64,000 nt of DNA from Streptomyces verrucosisporus (GCF_017114865.1 NZ_JADEYH010000002.1:496001-560000); one strand, 5' to 3'. Positions 16,034-26,457 are shown, counted from the first letter of the stretch. The notes: generated by a model from the letters alone, not told the origin. A program made the numbers and translations.

Positions 16034-16462
16034 TCACCAGTACCGGTCGCGCAGGTCGTCCACGCACTCCTGGCTCTCGGCGGAGGTGTCGGCGTTCCGC
16101 ATGCAGTCGCGGAAGTCGTCGACCTCGTCGGAGTTGAGGAAGGCCACCGCGGCGGCGATGACGGCGGTGGAGAGGGCCAGCCCGATGAAGCCCGTGATCG
16201 CGCCGATCAGGGCCATCCACCCGTTGGTCGCCTCGCCCCGCTTGACGCGGCGGTAGCCGACGACGCCGAACACGACCGCCAGCACCCCCAGGACCACGCC
16301 GAGGAGGGCGGTCCAGAACATCACCAGGGCGATCAGGCCGAGCACGAGGGCGGCGACGCCCATCCCGTCGCGGGGCCGTACCGGGGGCTCCGGGAGCGGC
16401 TCGGGCGCCGGCTCCCCGTAGTGGCCCCAGTCCTGCGGAGGAGGGTAGGAGTGCGAGGGCAC
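16034..16462 (-). CDS. DUF4190 membrane protein with a Cys-containing tail (copy 2)
   Basis: The 142-residue paralogue of the protein at 10947-11354. The N-terminus is Pro/Ser/Tyr-rich and is followed by DUF4190 helices (MGVAALVLGLIALVMFW) and the shared loop RRVKRGEATNGWMALIGAI. The tail starts LNSDEVDDF and again has two Cys (RDCMRNADTSAESQEC). GTG 16462 lies behind AAGGAGG with good spacing, so the earlier in-frame ATG is not needed. It converges with the exporter gene, with about 70 bp between stops. The function of the family is unknown. Confidence 0.87.
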   Translation of the reverse strand: MPSHSYPPPQDWGHYGEPAPEPLPEPPVRPRDGMGVAALVLGLIALVMFWTALLGVVLGVLAVVFGVVGYRRVKRGEATNGWMALIGAITGFIGLALSTAVIAAAVAFLNSDEVDDFRDCMRNADTSAESQECVDDLRDRYW

Positions 16463-16608
16463 TATGTCCTCCTTTCGGAGGTTTCGCGGTATCCGTCCTT
16501 CCGCCGTACCCGTCCGCCGGGCCGCCATGCCGCCGCGGGCCCGGCCCGGCGGGCGGGCTGCCCGGACCCCCCGGCCGGGCGTGCGCGGGCCGCGTTAGCG
16601 TCGGAGGC

Positions 16609-17874
16609 GTGGACCACGAGAACGCCGGCGCCGACCGCACCCCGCCCCCGCCCGAGCTGTTCTCGCACGAGTTCGCCACCGACCCCTACCCCGCGTACGC
16701 GTGGCTGCGCGAGCACTCGCCCGTGCACCGCACCGCGCTGCCCAGCGGCGTGGAGGCGTGGCTGGTGACGCGGTACGCGGACGCGCGCGAGACGCTGGCC
16801 GACCCGCGGCTGAGCAAGAACCCCGCCCACCACAGCGAGGCCGCGCACGGCAAGGGGAAGGTGGGGATCCCGGGCGAGCGCAGCGCCAACCTGATGACGC
16901 ACCTGCTCAACATCGACCCGCCCGACCACACCCGGCTGCGGCGACTGGTCTCCAAGGCGTTCACCCCGCGTCGGGTGGCGGCCTTCGAACCGCGGGTGCG
17001 GGAGCTGGCCGACCGGCTCGTCGACGGCTTCGCGGAGCGCGGGAGCGCCGACCTCATCCACGAGTTCGCGTTCCCGCTGCCGATCTACGCCATCTGCGAC
17101 ATGCTCGGCGTCCCGGCCGAGGACCAGGACGACTTCCGCGACTGGGCGGGCATGATGCTGCGTCACGGCGGCGGTCCGCGCGGCGGGGTGGGCCGGGCGG
17201 TGAAGCGGATGCGCGCGTACCTGGCCGACCTGATCCACCGCAAGCGCGGCGACCTGGGCGACGACCTGATCTCCGGTCTGATCCGGGCGAGCGACCACGG
17301 CGAGCACCTGACGGAGGACGAGGCCGCGGCGATGGCGTTCATCCTGCTGTTCGCCGGTTTCGAGACCACCGTCAACCTCATCGGCAACGGCACCTACGCG
17401 CTGCTGCGCCACCCGGAGCAGCGGCGGCGGCTTCAGGACGCGCTGGCGGCGGGCGACACCGGGCTGCTGCGGACGGCGGTGGAGGAACTGCTGCGCTACG
17501 ACGGGCCGGTGGAGCTGGCCACCTGGCGGTTCGCCACCGAGCCGCTGGAGATCGGCGGGCAGCGGATCGGCGCGGGCGACCCGGTGCTGGTGGTGCTGGC
17601 CGCCGCCGACCGCGACCCGGCGCGGTTCGCCGATCCGGACACCCTGGACCTCACACGCGGTGACAATCCCCACCTCGGGTACGGCCACGGCATCCACTAC
17701 TGCCTGGGAGCGCCGCTGGCGCGGCTGGAGGGACAGATCGCTCTCGCTGCCCTGCTGGAACGCCTCCCCGACCTGCGGCTCGCGGCGGAACCGGCCGATC
17801 TGCGATGGCGGGGCGGTCTCATCATGCGCGGACTGCGCGAACTGCCGGTGGAGTTCGAGCCGGTGCGCGGGTGA
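16609..17874 (+). CDS. Cytochrome P450 (CYP107-like)
   Basis: This is a soluble 421-residue bacterial class I P450. It has the I-helix oxygen-activation motif AGFETT near 249-254 and the ExxR motif ELLR near 293-296. The heme-ligand loop is YGHGIHYCLG with Cys365; the usual Phe at the start of this loop is Tyr. It needs ferredoxin partners, and none is encoded nearby. GTG 16609 has TAGCGT about 6 bases upstream and no clear ribosome site, so the mRNA may be leaderless. From memory, a CYP107 gene (CYP107U1) occupies the equivalent place next to rpf genes in S. coelicolor and was reported to affect sporulation. The assignment here is by position only. Confidence 0.9.
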   Translation: MDHENAGADRTPPPPELFSHEFATDPYPAYAWLREHSPVHRTALPSGVEAWLVTRYADARETLADPRLSKNPAHHSEAAHGKGKVGIPGERSANLMTHLLNIDPPDHTRLRRLVSKAFTPRRVAAFEPRVRELADRLVDGFAERGSADLIHEFAFPLPIYAICDMLGVPAEDQDDFRDWAGMMLRHGGGPRGGVGRAVKRMRAYLADLIHRKRGDLGDDLISGLIRASDHGEHLTEDEAAAMAFILLFAGFETTVNLIGNGTYALLRHPEQRRRLQDALAAGDTGLLRTAVEELLRYDGPVELATWRFATEPLEIGGQRIGAGDPVLVVLAAADRDPARFADPDTLDLTRGDNPHLGYGHGIHYCLGAPLARLEGQIALAALLERLPDLRLAAEPADLRWRGGLIMRGLRELPVEFEPVRG

Positions 17875-17889
17875 CGCACAGTCATACAT

Positions 17890-17908
17890 GTGATCTGTGC
17901 GTGATCTG
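17890..17908 (+). promoter_or_regulatory. Direct repeat, candidate MtrA-type site upstream of an rpf gene
   Basis: GTGATCTG occurs at 17890-17897 and again at 17901-17908, 11 bases apart (one helical turn). The core fits the GTNAYC-N5-GTNAYC direct-repeat pattern described for MtrA, a regulator of cell-wall hydrolases in actinobacteria. It lies about 95 bases before the rpf start, near a TTGACT at 17916-17921. Confidence 0.35.
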
Positions 17909-18003
17909 CGAGACATTGACTTGTGATGATCGGCCCGGTGGCGCTACGTTCAGCCGTCAACCGCGCAACCCTGTCATCTGTCCACGCACGAGAGGCCCCA
18001 CAC

Positions 18004-19053
18004 ATGCTTTCCGGGAACGGTAGACACCGCCGCCCCCGCCAGGCTCCCGCCATCTTCGTCACGGCCGGAGTGACCGGTGCGGGATTCGCCATCCCCCTGC
18101 TCGGGGCGGGGGGCGCGCAGGCGGCGGACCTCGACACCTGGGACCGGGTCGCGCAGTGCGAGAGCGGCGGCCTGTGGAGCGCCGACACCGGCAACGGCTA
18201 CTACGGCGGCCTTCAGCTCACCCAGGAGATCTGGGAGCGGTACGGCGGTACGGCGTACGCCGAGCGCCCCGACCTCGCCAGCCGCAGCCAGCAGATCGCG
18301 GTGGCCGAGAAGATCCTCGCCGACCGGGGTCCGGAGGCCTGGCCCTCCTGCGGCGTCAACGCCGGACTGCGCCACGACACCACCGGCGAGGCCCCGGCCA
18401 TCGACCCGGACAACCTCCTGCCGGAGGACGACGCGCGCGACGGCGGGAGCGGAAAGGGCGGGGGCCTCCTGGACGGCATCCTGCCGGGCGGCGACGAGGC
18501 GCAGGAGGAGTCCCCGGCCGACGGCGGGGGAGAACCCGGATCCGGCGGCAGTGCGAAGGACGGCGCCGCCGAGGACACCGCCGAGGACACCGCCGAGGAC
18601 ACCGCCGGGGACGGTGACCGCGACGAGCGGAAGGCGTCGGAGGGCGACGACGCCGGAGACGGCGGGGCCGAGGACGGTGGCGTTAAGGACACCGGCGCCG
18701 GGGAGGGCACCGGAAAGCACCGCGGCGAGCGCGACCCGCGCGAACTGGAACTGGAACGGGGCGCGGAGAGCCGGGCGCCGGAGGGCCGGGAGGCCGCCGG
18801 TGACGAGCGGTCCGGGGAGACCGCCGACCGCTCCGCCCGTGCCGAGCGTCCCGCGCTGGCGGGTACCGTGAGCGGTCTGGGCGCCCGCGGGAGGGACGAG
18901 AGCTACCTGGTGCGTCCCGGCGACTCGCTTGTGACGATCGCACAGGAGCAGAACGTCCCGGGCGGCTGGAGCGGGCTGTACGAGAGCAACGAGGACGTCG
19001 TGGGCGAGGATCCGGACCTGATCCTGCCGGGACAGGAGCTCACTCTCGGATGA
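18004..19053 (+). CDS. Resuscitation-promoting factor: Rpf domain plus LysM
   Basis: This 349-residue secreted muralytic enzyme cleaves peptidoglycan to help spores germinate and cells grow. The signal peptide ends near Ala40. The Rpf (transglycosylase-like) domain covers about 41-118, with the catalytic Glu53 in CESGG and the GNGYYGGLQ core. A very acidic Gly/Asp/Glu-rich linker of about 170 residues follows, with EDTAEDTA repeats. A C-terminal LysM peptidoglycan-binding domain starts YLVRPGDSLVTIA. The start is ATG 18004 behind GAGAGG; earlier in-frame ATGs lack a ribosome site. Unlike the next gene, it has no riboswitch in its leader of about 128 bp, but there is a direct repeat that may bind a regulator. 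Confidence 0.93.
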   Translation: MLSGNGRHRRPRQAPAIFVTAGVTGAGFAIPLLGAGGAQAADLDTWDRVAQCESGGLWSADTGNGYYGGLQLTQEIWERYGGTAYAERPDLASRSQQIAVAEKILADRGPEAWPSCGVNAGLRHDTTGEAPAIDPDNLLPEDDARDGGSGKGGGLLDGILPGGDEAQEESPADGGGEPGSGGSAKDGAAEDTAEDTAEDTAGDGDRDERKASEGDDAGDGGAEDGGVKDTGAGEGTGKHRGERDPRELELERGAESRAPEGREAAGDERSGETADRSARAERPALAGTVSGLGARGRDESYLVRPGDSLVTIAQEQNVPGGWSGLYESNEDVVGEDPDLILPGQELTLG

Positions 19054-19244
19054 GTGCGGACGGCCCTGCGGGATGACCCTCCCGGGCGACTGCGGCGTGT
19101 CGTTCCTGTCCGGCCTAACGCTCCTCACCTGACCTGCGGGTTCCAGCCGTGCGGGCGTCAGAAAGGGTGAATTGCCGATTTCTGACATGCTTTGAGACAC
19201 ATGCCCCGGTGTGCTTACCGTCATCTCGCTCGCACCGCGAGTGC

Positions 19245-19450
19245 CACCGACCGCAGCGCCGAATCCTGCCGGCGGCCGGTGGGCAGTCGTCGCGTCAGCG
19301 CCGAGGGCAGGAGCGGGGGAACCAGGTAGGCGCCGCTCCGGACCGCACGGTCCGGAGCGGCTTGGGGTGAAGTCGCCCGGGGTTCCGCGCCCCGGACGGC
19401 CGGGCTTGCTCACTGCCCGAACCCGACAGCTCACCTCGCAGGCGTCGGTG
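19245..19450 (+). promoter_or_regulatory. Cyclic-di-AMP (ydaO-type) riboswitch 1
   Basis: The leader carries the conserved blocks of the ydaO class in order: CGCCGAATCC (19258-19267), GGAGCGGGGGAACCA, TTGGGGTGAA, CCCGAACCCGACAGCT and CACCTCGCAGGC. A closing stem CACCGAC (19245-19251) pairs with GTCGGTG (19444-19450). The class binds c-di-AMP and, in actinobacteria, represses rpf-type wall hydrolases. Only 15 bases separate the aptamer from the ATG, and the ribosome site AAGGGA is right behind the closing stem. There is therefore no room for a downstream terminator. Confidence 0.92.
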
Positions 19451-19456
19451 AGATAA

Positions 19457-20176
<720 letters not shown>

Positions 20177-20226
20177 TCCCCTGCTGTGCCCGCCCCGGCG
20201 CCACTTCCGTCACCCGGCGGCGCCAC

Positions 20227-20281
20227 CCCGGTGCGGTGTGTCACCTCCTTTCGCGGAGGGCGCGCCGCACCGGGTTTATTC
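20227..20281 (+). terminator. Hairpin terminator after the rpf gene
   Basis: CCCGGTGCGG (20227-20236) pairs with CCGCACCGGG (20265-20274), and TTTATTCAATTT follows at once. This is the most T-rich terminator tail in the window. It separates the Rpf gene from eno. Confidence 0.7.
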
Positions 20282-20382
20282 AATTTGGAAACAAAATGCT
20301 CCCGCCCTCTCTGAGCTGCGATTTCACCCGTCGTTCCGCCGTATGGCACGGGCTGTCGGCGAGGTGGCGTGCGCGGGCCGGA

Positions 20383-21729
<1,347 letters not shown>

Positions 21730-21735
21730 GCGCAG

Positions 21736-21778
21736 CCGCTCCGCGGAGTGGTAGGCGCGACCCGCCTCCGCGGAGCGG
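21736..21778 (+). terminator. Hairpin after eno
   Basis: A 13-bp perfect stem (21736-21748 with 21766-21778) with a 17-nt loop lies 7 bases after the eno stop. It may only partly stop transcription into ftsB. Confidence 0.55.
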
Positions 21779-21904
21779 CGGGCACGGCCGCCGGAGCGGC
21801 CCCGCCGCCGTCCCGTACGGTGGCGGGGACGCGGCGGCATACGGCGACGGCACCGGGACGACGGCGCGACGGCACGGCGACGACAGGGCAGCAGGGGAGG
21901 CGGG

Positions 21905-22423
21905 GTGGCCGCGGAACGGGACAGGTTCTCCACCGCGACCAGGCTCAGGGCACTGGGCGCACAGGCGGCCGAGCGCGTCTACCGCGCCCAGAACCGCCGG
22001 ATGCGCGCCCCCCGGCGCAGCCGGCTGACCGGCCGCGCCGCACTGCTCGTCATGGTCCTGTGCTCGCTCGTCGTCGCCCTGGCCTACCCCATGCGGCAGT
22101 ACGTCTCGCAGCGCGCGGAGATCGAGGAGGAGCGGCGCCTGGTCGAGGAACTGCGCGGCCGGGTCGAGGAGAAACGCGATCTGAAGGCCCGCTGGAAGGA
22201 CCCGGCCTACGTCGAGCGGATGATCCGCGAGCACCTGCTCTACGTGCGCCCCGGCGAGACCGGCTACGTCCTTCCGCGCGGCACGGCCGACCGCACCGGT
22301 GGAAGCGCCTCCCGTTCCCGCCGCACCGCCGAGCCCGGTCCCGGCGAACAGGCCTGGTACCGGCACCTGTGGGACGGCGTGGACGCGGCGGACGCCTCTG
22401 GCGCCGGGAGAAAGCGCCCCTGA
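21905..22423 (+). CDS. ftsB: Septum formation initiator FtsB/DivIC
   Basis: This 172-residue bitopic division protein forms the FtsQ-FtsL-FtsB complex. It has a basic cytoplasmic N-terminus of about 45 residues, one membrane helix (AALLVMVLCSLVVALAY) and a coiled coil at about 65-95 (EIEEERRLVEELRGRVEEKR). The family block WKDPAYVERMIREHLLYVRP follows, then the typical PGETGYV. GTG 21905 lies behind AGGGGAGG. It sits between eno and a DUF501 gene, as in Mycobacterium (Rv1023-Rv1026). In Streptomyces these division genes mainly serve sporulation septation. Confidence 0.93.
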   Translation: MAAERDRFSTATRLRALGAQAAERVYRAQNRRMRAPRRSRLTGRAALLVMVLCSLVVALAYPMRQYVSQRAEIEEERRLVEELRGRVEEKRDLKARWKDPAYVERMIREHLLYVRPGETGYVLPRGTADRTGGSASRSRRTAEPGPGEQAWYRHLWDGVDAADASGAGRKRP

Positions 22424-22527
22424 GCCCCGGAACGGCCCGGACACGCTCCTCCGCCCCCCGCCGGAACCCGATTCGTCCCGCCGGGCCCCCGCACCCGGCC
22501 CCGACACCCCTGAGGCATCCTGGCCAC

Positions 22528-23085
22528 ATGGAAACGCCCCCGCCCCGTACCGAGCCCACCGCGCCGACCGAAGCCGACGTCGAGGCATTCCAGCAGCAGC
22601 TCGGCCGCCCGCCGCGCGGTCTGCGCGCCATCGCGCACCGCTGCCCCTGCGGGCAGCCCGACGTGGTGGAGACCGCGCCGCGGCTGGAGGACGGCACGCC
22701 CTTCCCGACCACGTACTACCTCACCTGCCCGCGCGCGGCCTCCGCGATCGGCACGCTGGAGGCCGAGGGCGTGATGAAGGAGATGACCGAGCGGCTGCGC
22801 ACCGATCCGGAGCTGGCCGCCGCGTACCGCCGGGCGCACGAGGACTACATCGCGCGCCGCGATGCCGTCGAGGTGCTGGAGGGCTTCCCCAGCGCGGGCG
22901 GGATGCCCGACCGCGTCAAGTGCCTGCACGTCCTGGTCGCCCACTCGCTGGCCGCGGGTCCGGGCGTCAACCCGCTGGGCGACGAGGCGATCGCCATGCT
23001 CCCGGAGTGGTGGCGCAAGGGACCGTGTGTGAGCACGGCCGGGAACGCCGGGGACACCGGGAACGCGGGGGAGGAAACGCAGTGA
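22528..23085 (+). CDS. DUF501 domain protein
   Basis: The 185-residue cytoplasmic protein belongs to the DUF501 family, which in actinobacteria almost always sits between ftsB and ppx. Conserved features are the Cys-rich HRCPCGQPDVVETAP near residues 37-50, TTYYLTCPRAASAIG, and VKCLHVLVAHSLA with the NPLGDEA block. The three Cys plus His residues suggest metal binding, but the function is unknown. ATG 22528 has no obvious ribosome site. The stop overlaps the next GTG (GTGA), so it is coupled to ppx. Confidence 0.92.
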   Translation: METPPPRTEPTAPTEADVEAFQQQLGRPPRGLRAIAHRCPCGQPDVVETAPRLEDGTPFPTTYYLTCPRAASAIGTLEAEGVMKEMTERLRTDPELAAAYRRAHEDYIARRDAVEVLEGFPSAGGMPDRVKCLHVLVAHSLAAGPGVNPLGDEAIAMLPEWWRKGPCVSTAGNAGDTGNAGEETQ

Positions 23086-24071
23086 CGAACGCGGTGAACG
23101 GTACGGTGAGCGGCACGGCGGTCAGGGTCGCCGCCATCGACTGCGGCACCAACTCCATCCGCCTGCTCGTCGCCGACATCGACCCGGCCACCGGCGAACT
23201 GACCGACCTCGACCGCCGGATGACCATCGTCCGCCTCGGCCAGGGAGTGGACCGCACCGGGCGGCTGGCCCCCGAGGCCCTGGAGCGCACCTTCGCCGCC
23301 TGCCGCGAGTACGCCGAGGTGATCCGAGCACACGGCGTCACCCCGGGGCGCACCCGCTTCGTCGCCACCTCCGCCTCGCGCGACGCCGAGAACCGGGACG
23401 ACTTCGTGCGCGGCGTCGTGGACATCCTGGGCGTCGAGCCCGAGGTGATCACCGGCGCCCAGGAGGCCGAGTTCTCCTTCACCGGCGCGACCAGGGAGCT
23501 GGCGGGCGCGCCGCACCTGGCGGGGCCTTACCTGGTGGTGGACATCGGCGGCGGCTCCACGGAGTTCGTGGTGGGCGACGACGGGGTGCGGGCCGCCCGC
23601 AGCGTGGACGTCGGCTGCGTCCGGCTGACCGAGCGCCATCTGCTGCGCGACGGCGCGATCACCGATCCGCCCACACGGGCGCAGATCGCCGCGATGAGGA
23701 CGGACGCCGAGGCCGCGCTGGACCTGGTGGAGGAGACCGTTCCGCTGGCCGAGGCGCGGACGCTGGTGGGGCTGGCCGGCTCGGTCACCACCGTCGCCGC
23801 CGTCGCGCTGGAGCTGTCCGAGTACGACCCGTCCGCCATCCACCACTCACGGATCGGCGCCGAGAAGGTCGCGGAGGTCACCGCGCGCCTGCTGGCCGCC
23901 ACCCACGACGAGCGCGCCGCCATCCCCGTGATGCACCCGGGCCGGGTGGACGTGATCGGCGCGGGCGCCCTGGTCCTGCAGGCGGTCATGGAGCGCACCG
24001 GGGCCCGGGAGGTCGTGGTCAGCGAACACGACATCCTCGACGGCATCGCCCACTCCCGCGCCGCGCGCTGA
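23082..24071 (+). CDS. Ppx/GppA-family exopolyphosphatase
   Basis: This 329-residue member of the ASKHA-fold Ppx/GppA family degrades inorganic polyphosphate and/or pppGpp. The phosphate-binding loops are AAIDCGTNSIRLLVADI near residues 15-30 and VVDIGGGSTEFVVG near 151-164, and a late GAGALVLQ block is present. It matches the short actinobacterial form (about 330 residues, no C-terminal HD domain), like Mycobacterium Rv1026. GTG 23082 overlaps the DUF501 stop and follows GGGAGGAA. Confidence 0.93.
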   Translation: MTNAVNGTVSGTAVRVAAIDCGTNSIRLLVADIDPATGELTDLDRRMTIVRLGQGVDRTGRLAPEALERTFAACREYAEVIRAHGVTPGRTRFVATSASRDAENRDDFVRGVVDILGVEPEVITGAQEAEFSFTGATRELAGAPHLAGPYLVVDIGGGSTEFVVGDDGVRAARSVDVGCVRLTERHLLRDGAITDPPTRAQIAAMRTDAEAALDLVEETVPLAEARTLVGLAGSVTTVAAVALELSEYDPSAIHHSRIGAEKVAEVTARLLAATHDERAAIPVMHPGRVDVIGAGALVLQAVMERTGAREVVVSEHDILDGIAHSRAAR

Positions 24072-24105
24072 CCCGGCGCCGGACCCACGGCGCCGCGGCG
24101 CCGGG
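24072..24105. terminator. Hairpin between convergent ppx and lipoprotein genes
   Basis: CCCGGCGCC (24072-24080) pairs with GGCGCCGGG (24097-24105) in the 52-bp gap between two stops. It may serve both directions. Confidence 0.5.
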
Positions 24106-24123
24106 CCGCTGACGGGCCGGCGC

Positions 24124-24582
24124 TCACGTCCTGCGCGGGAGCGGCCTGTACGGGACCAGGCCCTCGCCCGGCACGGCCCGGAGTGCCGCCTGCCAGACCA
24201 ACGGCGGGCACTCCCCGCCGTTGGGCGTGCTCCGCCTCAGGGTGACCTCCGTCCGGTCGTCGAGCAGGGTGTGCCCGTCGGGGGCGGTGGCGGTGAAGCG
24301 CACCGGCACGGTCGCGGGCCCGATGTCGTCGTCCAGGTGCACGGAGAGCATCCCGAAGGGGTCCCGCGCGGTCGCCTCCCGCTCCGTGCAGTCGTCCCGT
24401 ACGCACAGCCTGACGGTGGTGCCGCTCCCGCCCCTGCCCCCGGCCGCGTCCGCGGCCAGGTCGGCGGGCTCCCAGTCCACCCGGACTCCGGACTCGGCGC
24501 CGACGAGTGTGCATATCCGGCCCTCGCCCGGCGCGGCGCACCCCGCGGCCAGCAGGATCGGCAGCAGTGCGAGACGGCGCAT
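24124..24582 (-). CDS. Small secreted lipoprotein, function unknown
   Basis: A 152-residue protein with a short signal peptide (MRRLALLPILLAAGC) and a lipobox ending in Cys15, so it is membrane-anchored outside the cell. The mature part looks like a single beta-rich domain (VRVDWEPADL, TVRLCVRDDC, VPVRFTATAPDGHTLL). Two more Cys lie in CVRDDC, and another is in GGECPPLVW. ATG 24582 lies behind GGGAGGGG; a longer in-frame start at 24732 would mask the signal peptide and is rejected. It converges with ppx. I do not recognise the family. Confidence 0.82.
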   Translation of the reverse strand: MRRLALLPILLAAGCAAPGEGRICTLVGAESGVRVDWEPADLAADAAGGRGGSGTTVRLCVRDDCTEREATARDPFGMLSVHLDDDIGPATVPVRFTATAPDGHTLLDDRTEVTLRRSTPNGGECPPLVWQAALRAVPGEGLVPYRPLPRRT

Positions 24583-24705
24583 CAGGTCCCCTCCCCGTCG
24601 GTGGAAACACCATGTCAGAGGCACGGGGCCGGCGGTACCGGTCGTTCCCGCGCACCCCCGTGAAGGCGTGGTCGGGGCGTCGCGGAAGACCCCGCCGGGA
24701 AAGTT

Positions 24706-24721
24706 CGTGAAGTTCTTCACA
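24706..24721. promoter_or_regulatory. Rex-like operator 1
   Basis: CGTGAA-GTTC-TTCACA matches the Streptomyces Rex consensus TGTGAA-N4-TTCACA at 11 of 12 half-site bases. It lies 124 bp upstream of the lipoprotein start and 308 bp before ndh. The rest of the 446-bp gap 24583-25028 holds no other gene that I can see. Confidence 0.6.
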
Positions 24722-24977
24722 AGGAAAAGCACGTCGACAGGCGATATTACCTGCCGGTAGTGGCGATTCAGGGTCCCCGCGGCCCGGAATGGATGGTTCC
24801 GGTGATGCCGGAGCGCCGGGCCCCTCTGCCGCGGCGGCCGCGCCGATCGGCTCTTCTGGGGCGCGATTGCGCAGCTCGCAGCGGGTGTTGAACGTTCTGT
24901 GAGGTGATCCGGTTCCCGGTCGCGGGTGTGGTTCCGGTCACGGGTCGGCGGAGTGTAGCAGAAGAGGACGAGGTGCT

Positions 24978-24993
24978 TGTGAAGGCCCTCACG
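24978..24993 (+). promoter_or_regulatory. Rex-like operator 2 at the ndh promoter
   Basis: TGTGAA-GGCC-CTCACG matches the Rex consensus at 10 of 12 half-site bases. It ends 22 bases before a GATACT -10-like hexamer (25016-25021) whose predicted start is the ndh ATG. It therefore covers the -35 region, which is ideal for repression. Confidence 0.6.
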
Positions 24994-25028
24994 AGGGGTC
25001 CCCCGAACGGCAGGGGATACTCGAAGGC

Positions 25029-26411
25029 ATGAGCACCACGGAGCGTCCGCGAATCCTCGTAGTGGGTGGCGGGTACGTCGGTCTGTACGCAGCGCGCCGC
25101 ATCCTGAAGAAGATGCGGTACGGCGAGGCGACCGTCACCGTCGTCGACCCGCGCTCGTACATGACGTACCAGCCCTTCCTGCCGGAGGCAGCAGCCGGGT
25201 CCATCTCCCCGCGCCACGTCGTCGTCCCGCTGCGGCGCGTGCTCCCCGGGGCGGAGGTCCTCACCGGCCGCGTCACCACCATCGACCAGGACCGCAAGGT
25301 CGCCGTGGTCTCGCCGCTGGTCGGCGAGTCCTACGAACTGCCCTTCGACTACCTGGTCGTCGCGCTCGGCGCGGTCTCCCGCACCTTCCCGATCCCCGGC
25401 CTGGCCGAGAACGGCATCGGCATGAAGGGCGTGGAGGAGGCCATCGGCCTGCGCAACCACGTCCTGGAGCAGCTGGACAAGGCCGACTCCACGAACGACG
25501 AGGCCGTCCGGCGCCGGGCGCTGACCTTCGTCTTCGTCGGCGGCGGCTTCGCCGGGGCCGAGACCATCGGCGAGGTCGAGGACATGGCGCGCGACGCGGC
25601 CAAGTACTACAACAACGTCCGCCGCGAGGACATGCGCTTCGTCCTCGTCGACGCCGCGGACAAGATCCTCCCCGAGGTCGGTCCCGAACTCGGCAAGTGG
25701 GGTCTGGAGCACCTCCAGAAGCGCGGCGTGGAGGTCTACCTGTCCACGTCCATGGAGTCCTGCGTCGACGGCCACGTGGTGCTCAAGAACGGCCTCGAGG
25801 TGGACTCCGACACCATCGTGTGGACCGCCGGCGTCAAGCCGAACCCGGCGCTGGCCCGCTACGGCCTGCCGCTGGGCCCGCGCGGCCACGTGGATACCGG
25901 GGCGACGCTTCAGGTCAAGGGCTCCGACTACATCTGGGCCGCGGGCGACAACGCCCAGGTGCCGGACCTCGTCGGCCGCGACGCGGGCAACGAGAACGCC
26001 TGGTGCCCGCCGAACGCCCAGCACGCGCTGCGCCAGGCCAAGGTGCTCGGCGACAACGTGATCTCGGGCATGCGGGGCTTCCCGCAGAGCGAGTACCGCC
26101 ACGCCAACAAGGGCGCGGTGGCCGGCCTCGGCCTCCACAAGGGCGTCGCGATGATCGCCCTGGGCAAGCGGGTCAAGCTGAAGCTCAAGGGCCGTCTGGC
26201 CTGGTACATGCACCGCGGCTACCACGGCCTGGCGGTACCGACCTGGAACCGCAAGATCCGGGTCTTCGCGGACTGGACGCTCGCGATGTTCCTCAAGCGC
26301 GAGGTCGTCTCCCTCGGCGCCGTGGAGAACCCGCGCGAGGAGTTCTACGAGGCCGCGGCCCCGGTCTCGGCCGCCGTACGGGATTCCCGGCCCAAGGCCA
26401 AGGCCTCCTGA
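25029..26411 (+). CDS. ndh: Type II NADH dehydrogenase (NDH-2)
   Basis: A 460-residue membrane-associated flavoenzyme that passes electrons from NADH to menaquinone without pumping protons. The FAD-binding GxGxxG is VVGGGYVGLYAAR at about 9-21, and a second dinucleotide (NADH) fold is VFVGGGFAGAETIGE at about 168-182. The flavin block WAAGDNAQVPD and quinone-site AWCPPNAQHALRQ are present. The C-terminal basic amphipathic part (GKRVKLKLKGRLAWYMHRG) attaches the protein to the membrane. ATG 25029 has no ribosome site but a GATACT hexamer 8 bases upstream, so the mRNA may be leaderless. Two Rex-like sites upstream suggest repression at high NADH/NAD ratio is relieved. A strong terminator follows. 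Confidence 0.95.
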   Translation: MSTTERPRILVVGGGYVGLYAARRILKKMRYGEATVTVVDPRSYMTYQPFLPEAAAGSISPRHVVVPLRRVLPGAEVLTGRVTTIDQDRKVAVVSPLVGESYELPFDYLVVALGAVSRTFPIPGLAENGIGMKGVEEAIGLRNHVLEQLDKADSTNDEAVRRRALTFVFVGGGFAGAETIGEVEDMARDAAKYYNNVRREDMRFVLVDAADKILPEVGPELGKWGLEHLQKRGVEVYLSTSMESCVDGHVVLKNGLEVDSDTIVWTAGVKPNPALARYGLPLGPRGHVDTGATLQVKGSDYIWAAGDNAQVPDLVGRDAGNENAWCPPNAQHALRQAKVLGDNVISGMRGFPQSEYRHANKGAVAGLGLHKGVAMIALGKRVKLKLKGRLAWYMHRGYHGLAVPTWNRKIRVFADWTLAMFLKREVVSLGAVENPREEFYEAAAPVSAAVRDSRPKAKAS

Positions 26412-26457
26412 CCGCACGGTCCCCCGACCGGGCACCGGCGCACGCGGCACGCACCGC

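Noticed and set aside
17890..17908. Crp/GlxR site upstream of the first rpf gene
   Set aside because: The half-sites are direct, not inverted, so they do not form the TGTGA-N6-TCACA palindrome.
17875..18003. c-di-AMP riboswitch before the first rpf gene
   Set aside because: The 129-bp leader is too short and lacks the CGCCGAATCC, TTGGGG and ACAGCT blocks seen before the other two genes.
24882..24904. Third Rex-like site (TGTTGAACGTTCTGTGA)
   Set aside because: Its spacing and half-sites do not fit TGTGAA-N4-TTCACA; only the central GAACGTTC is palindromic.
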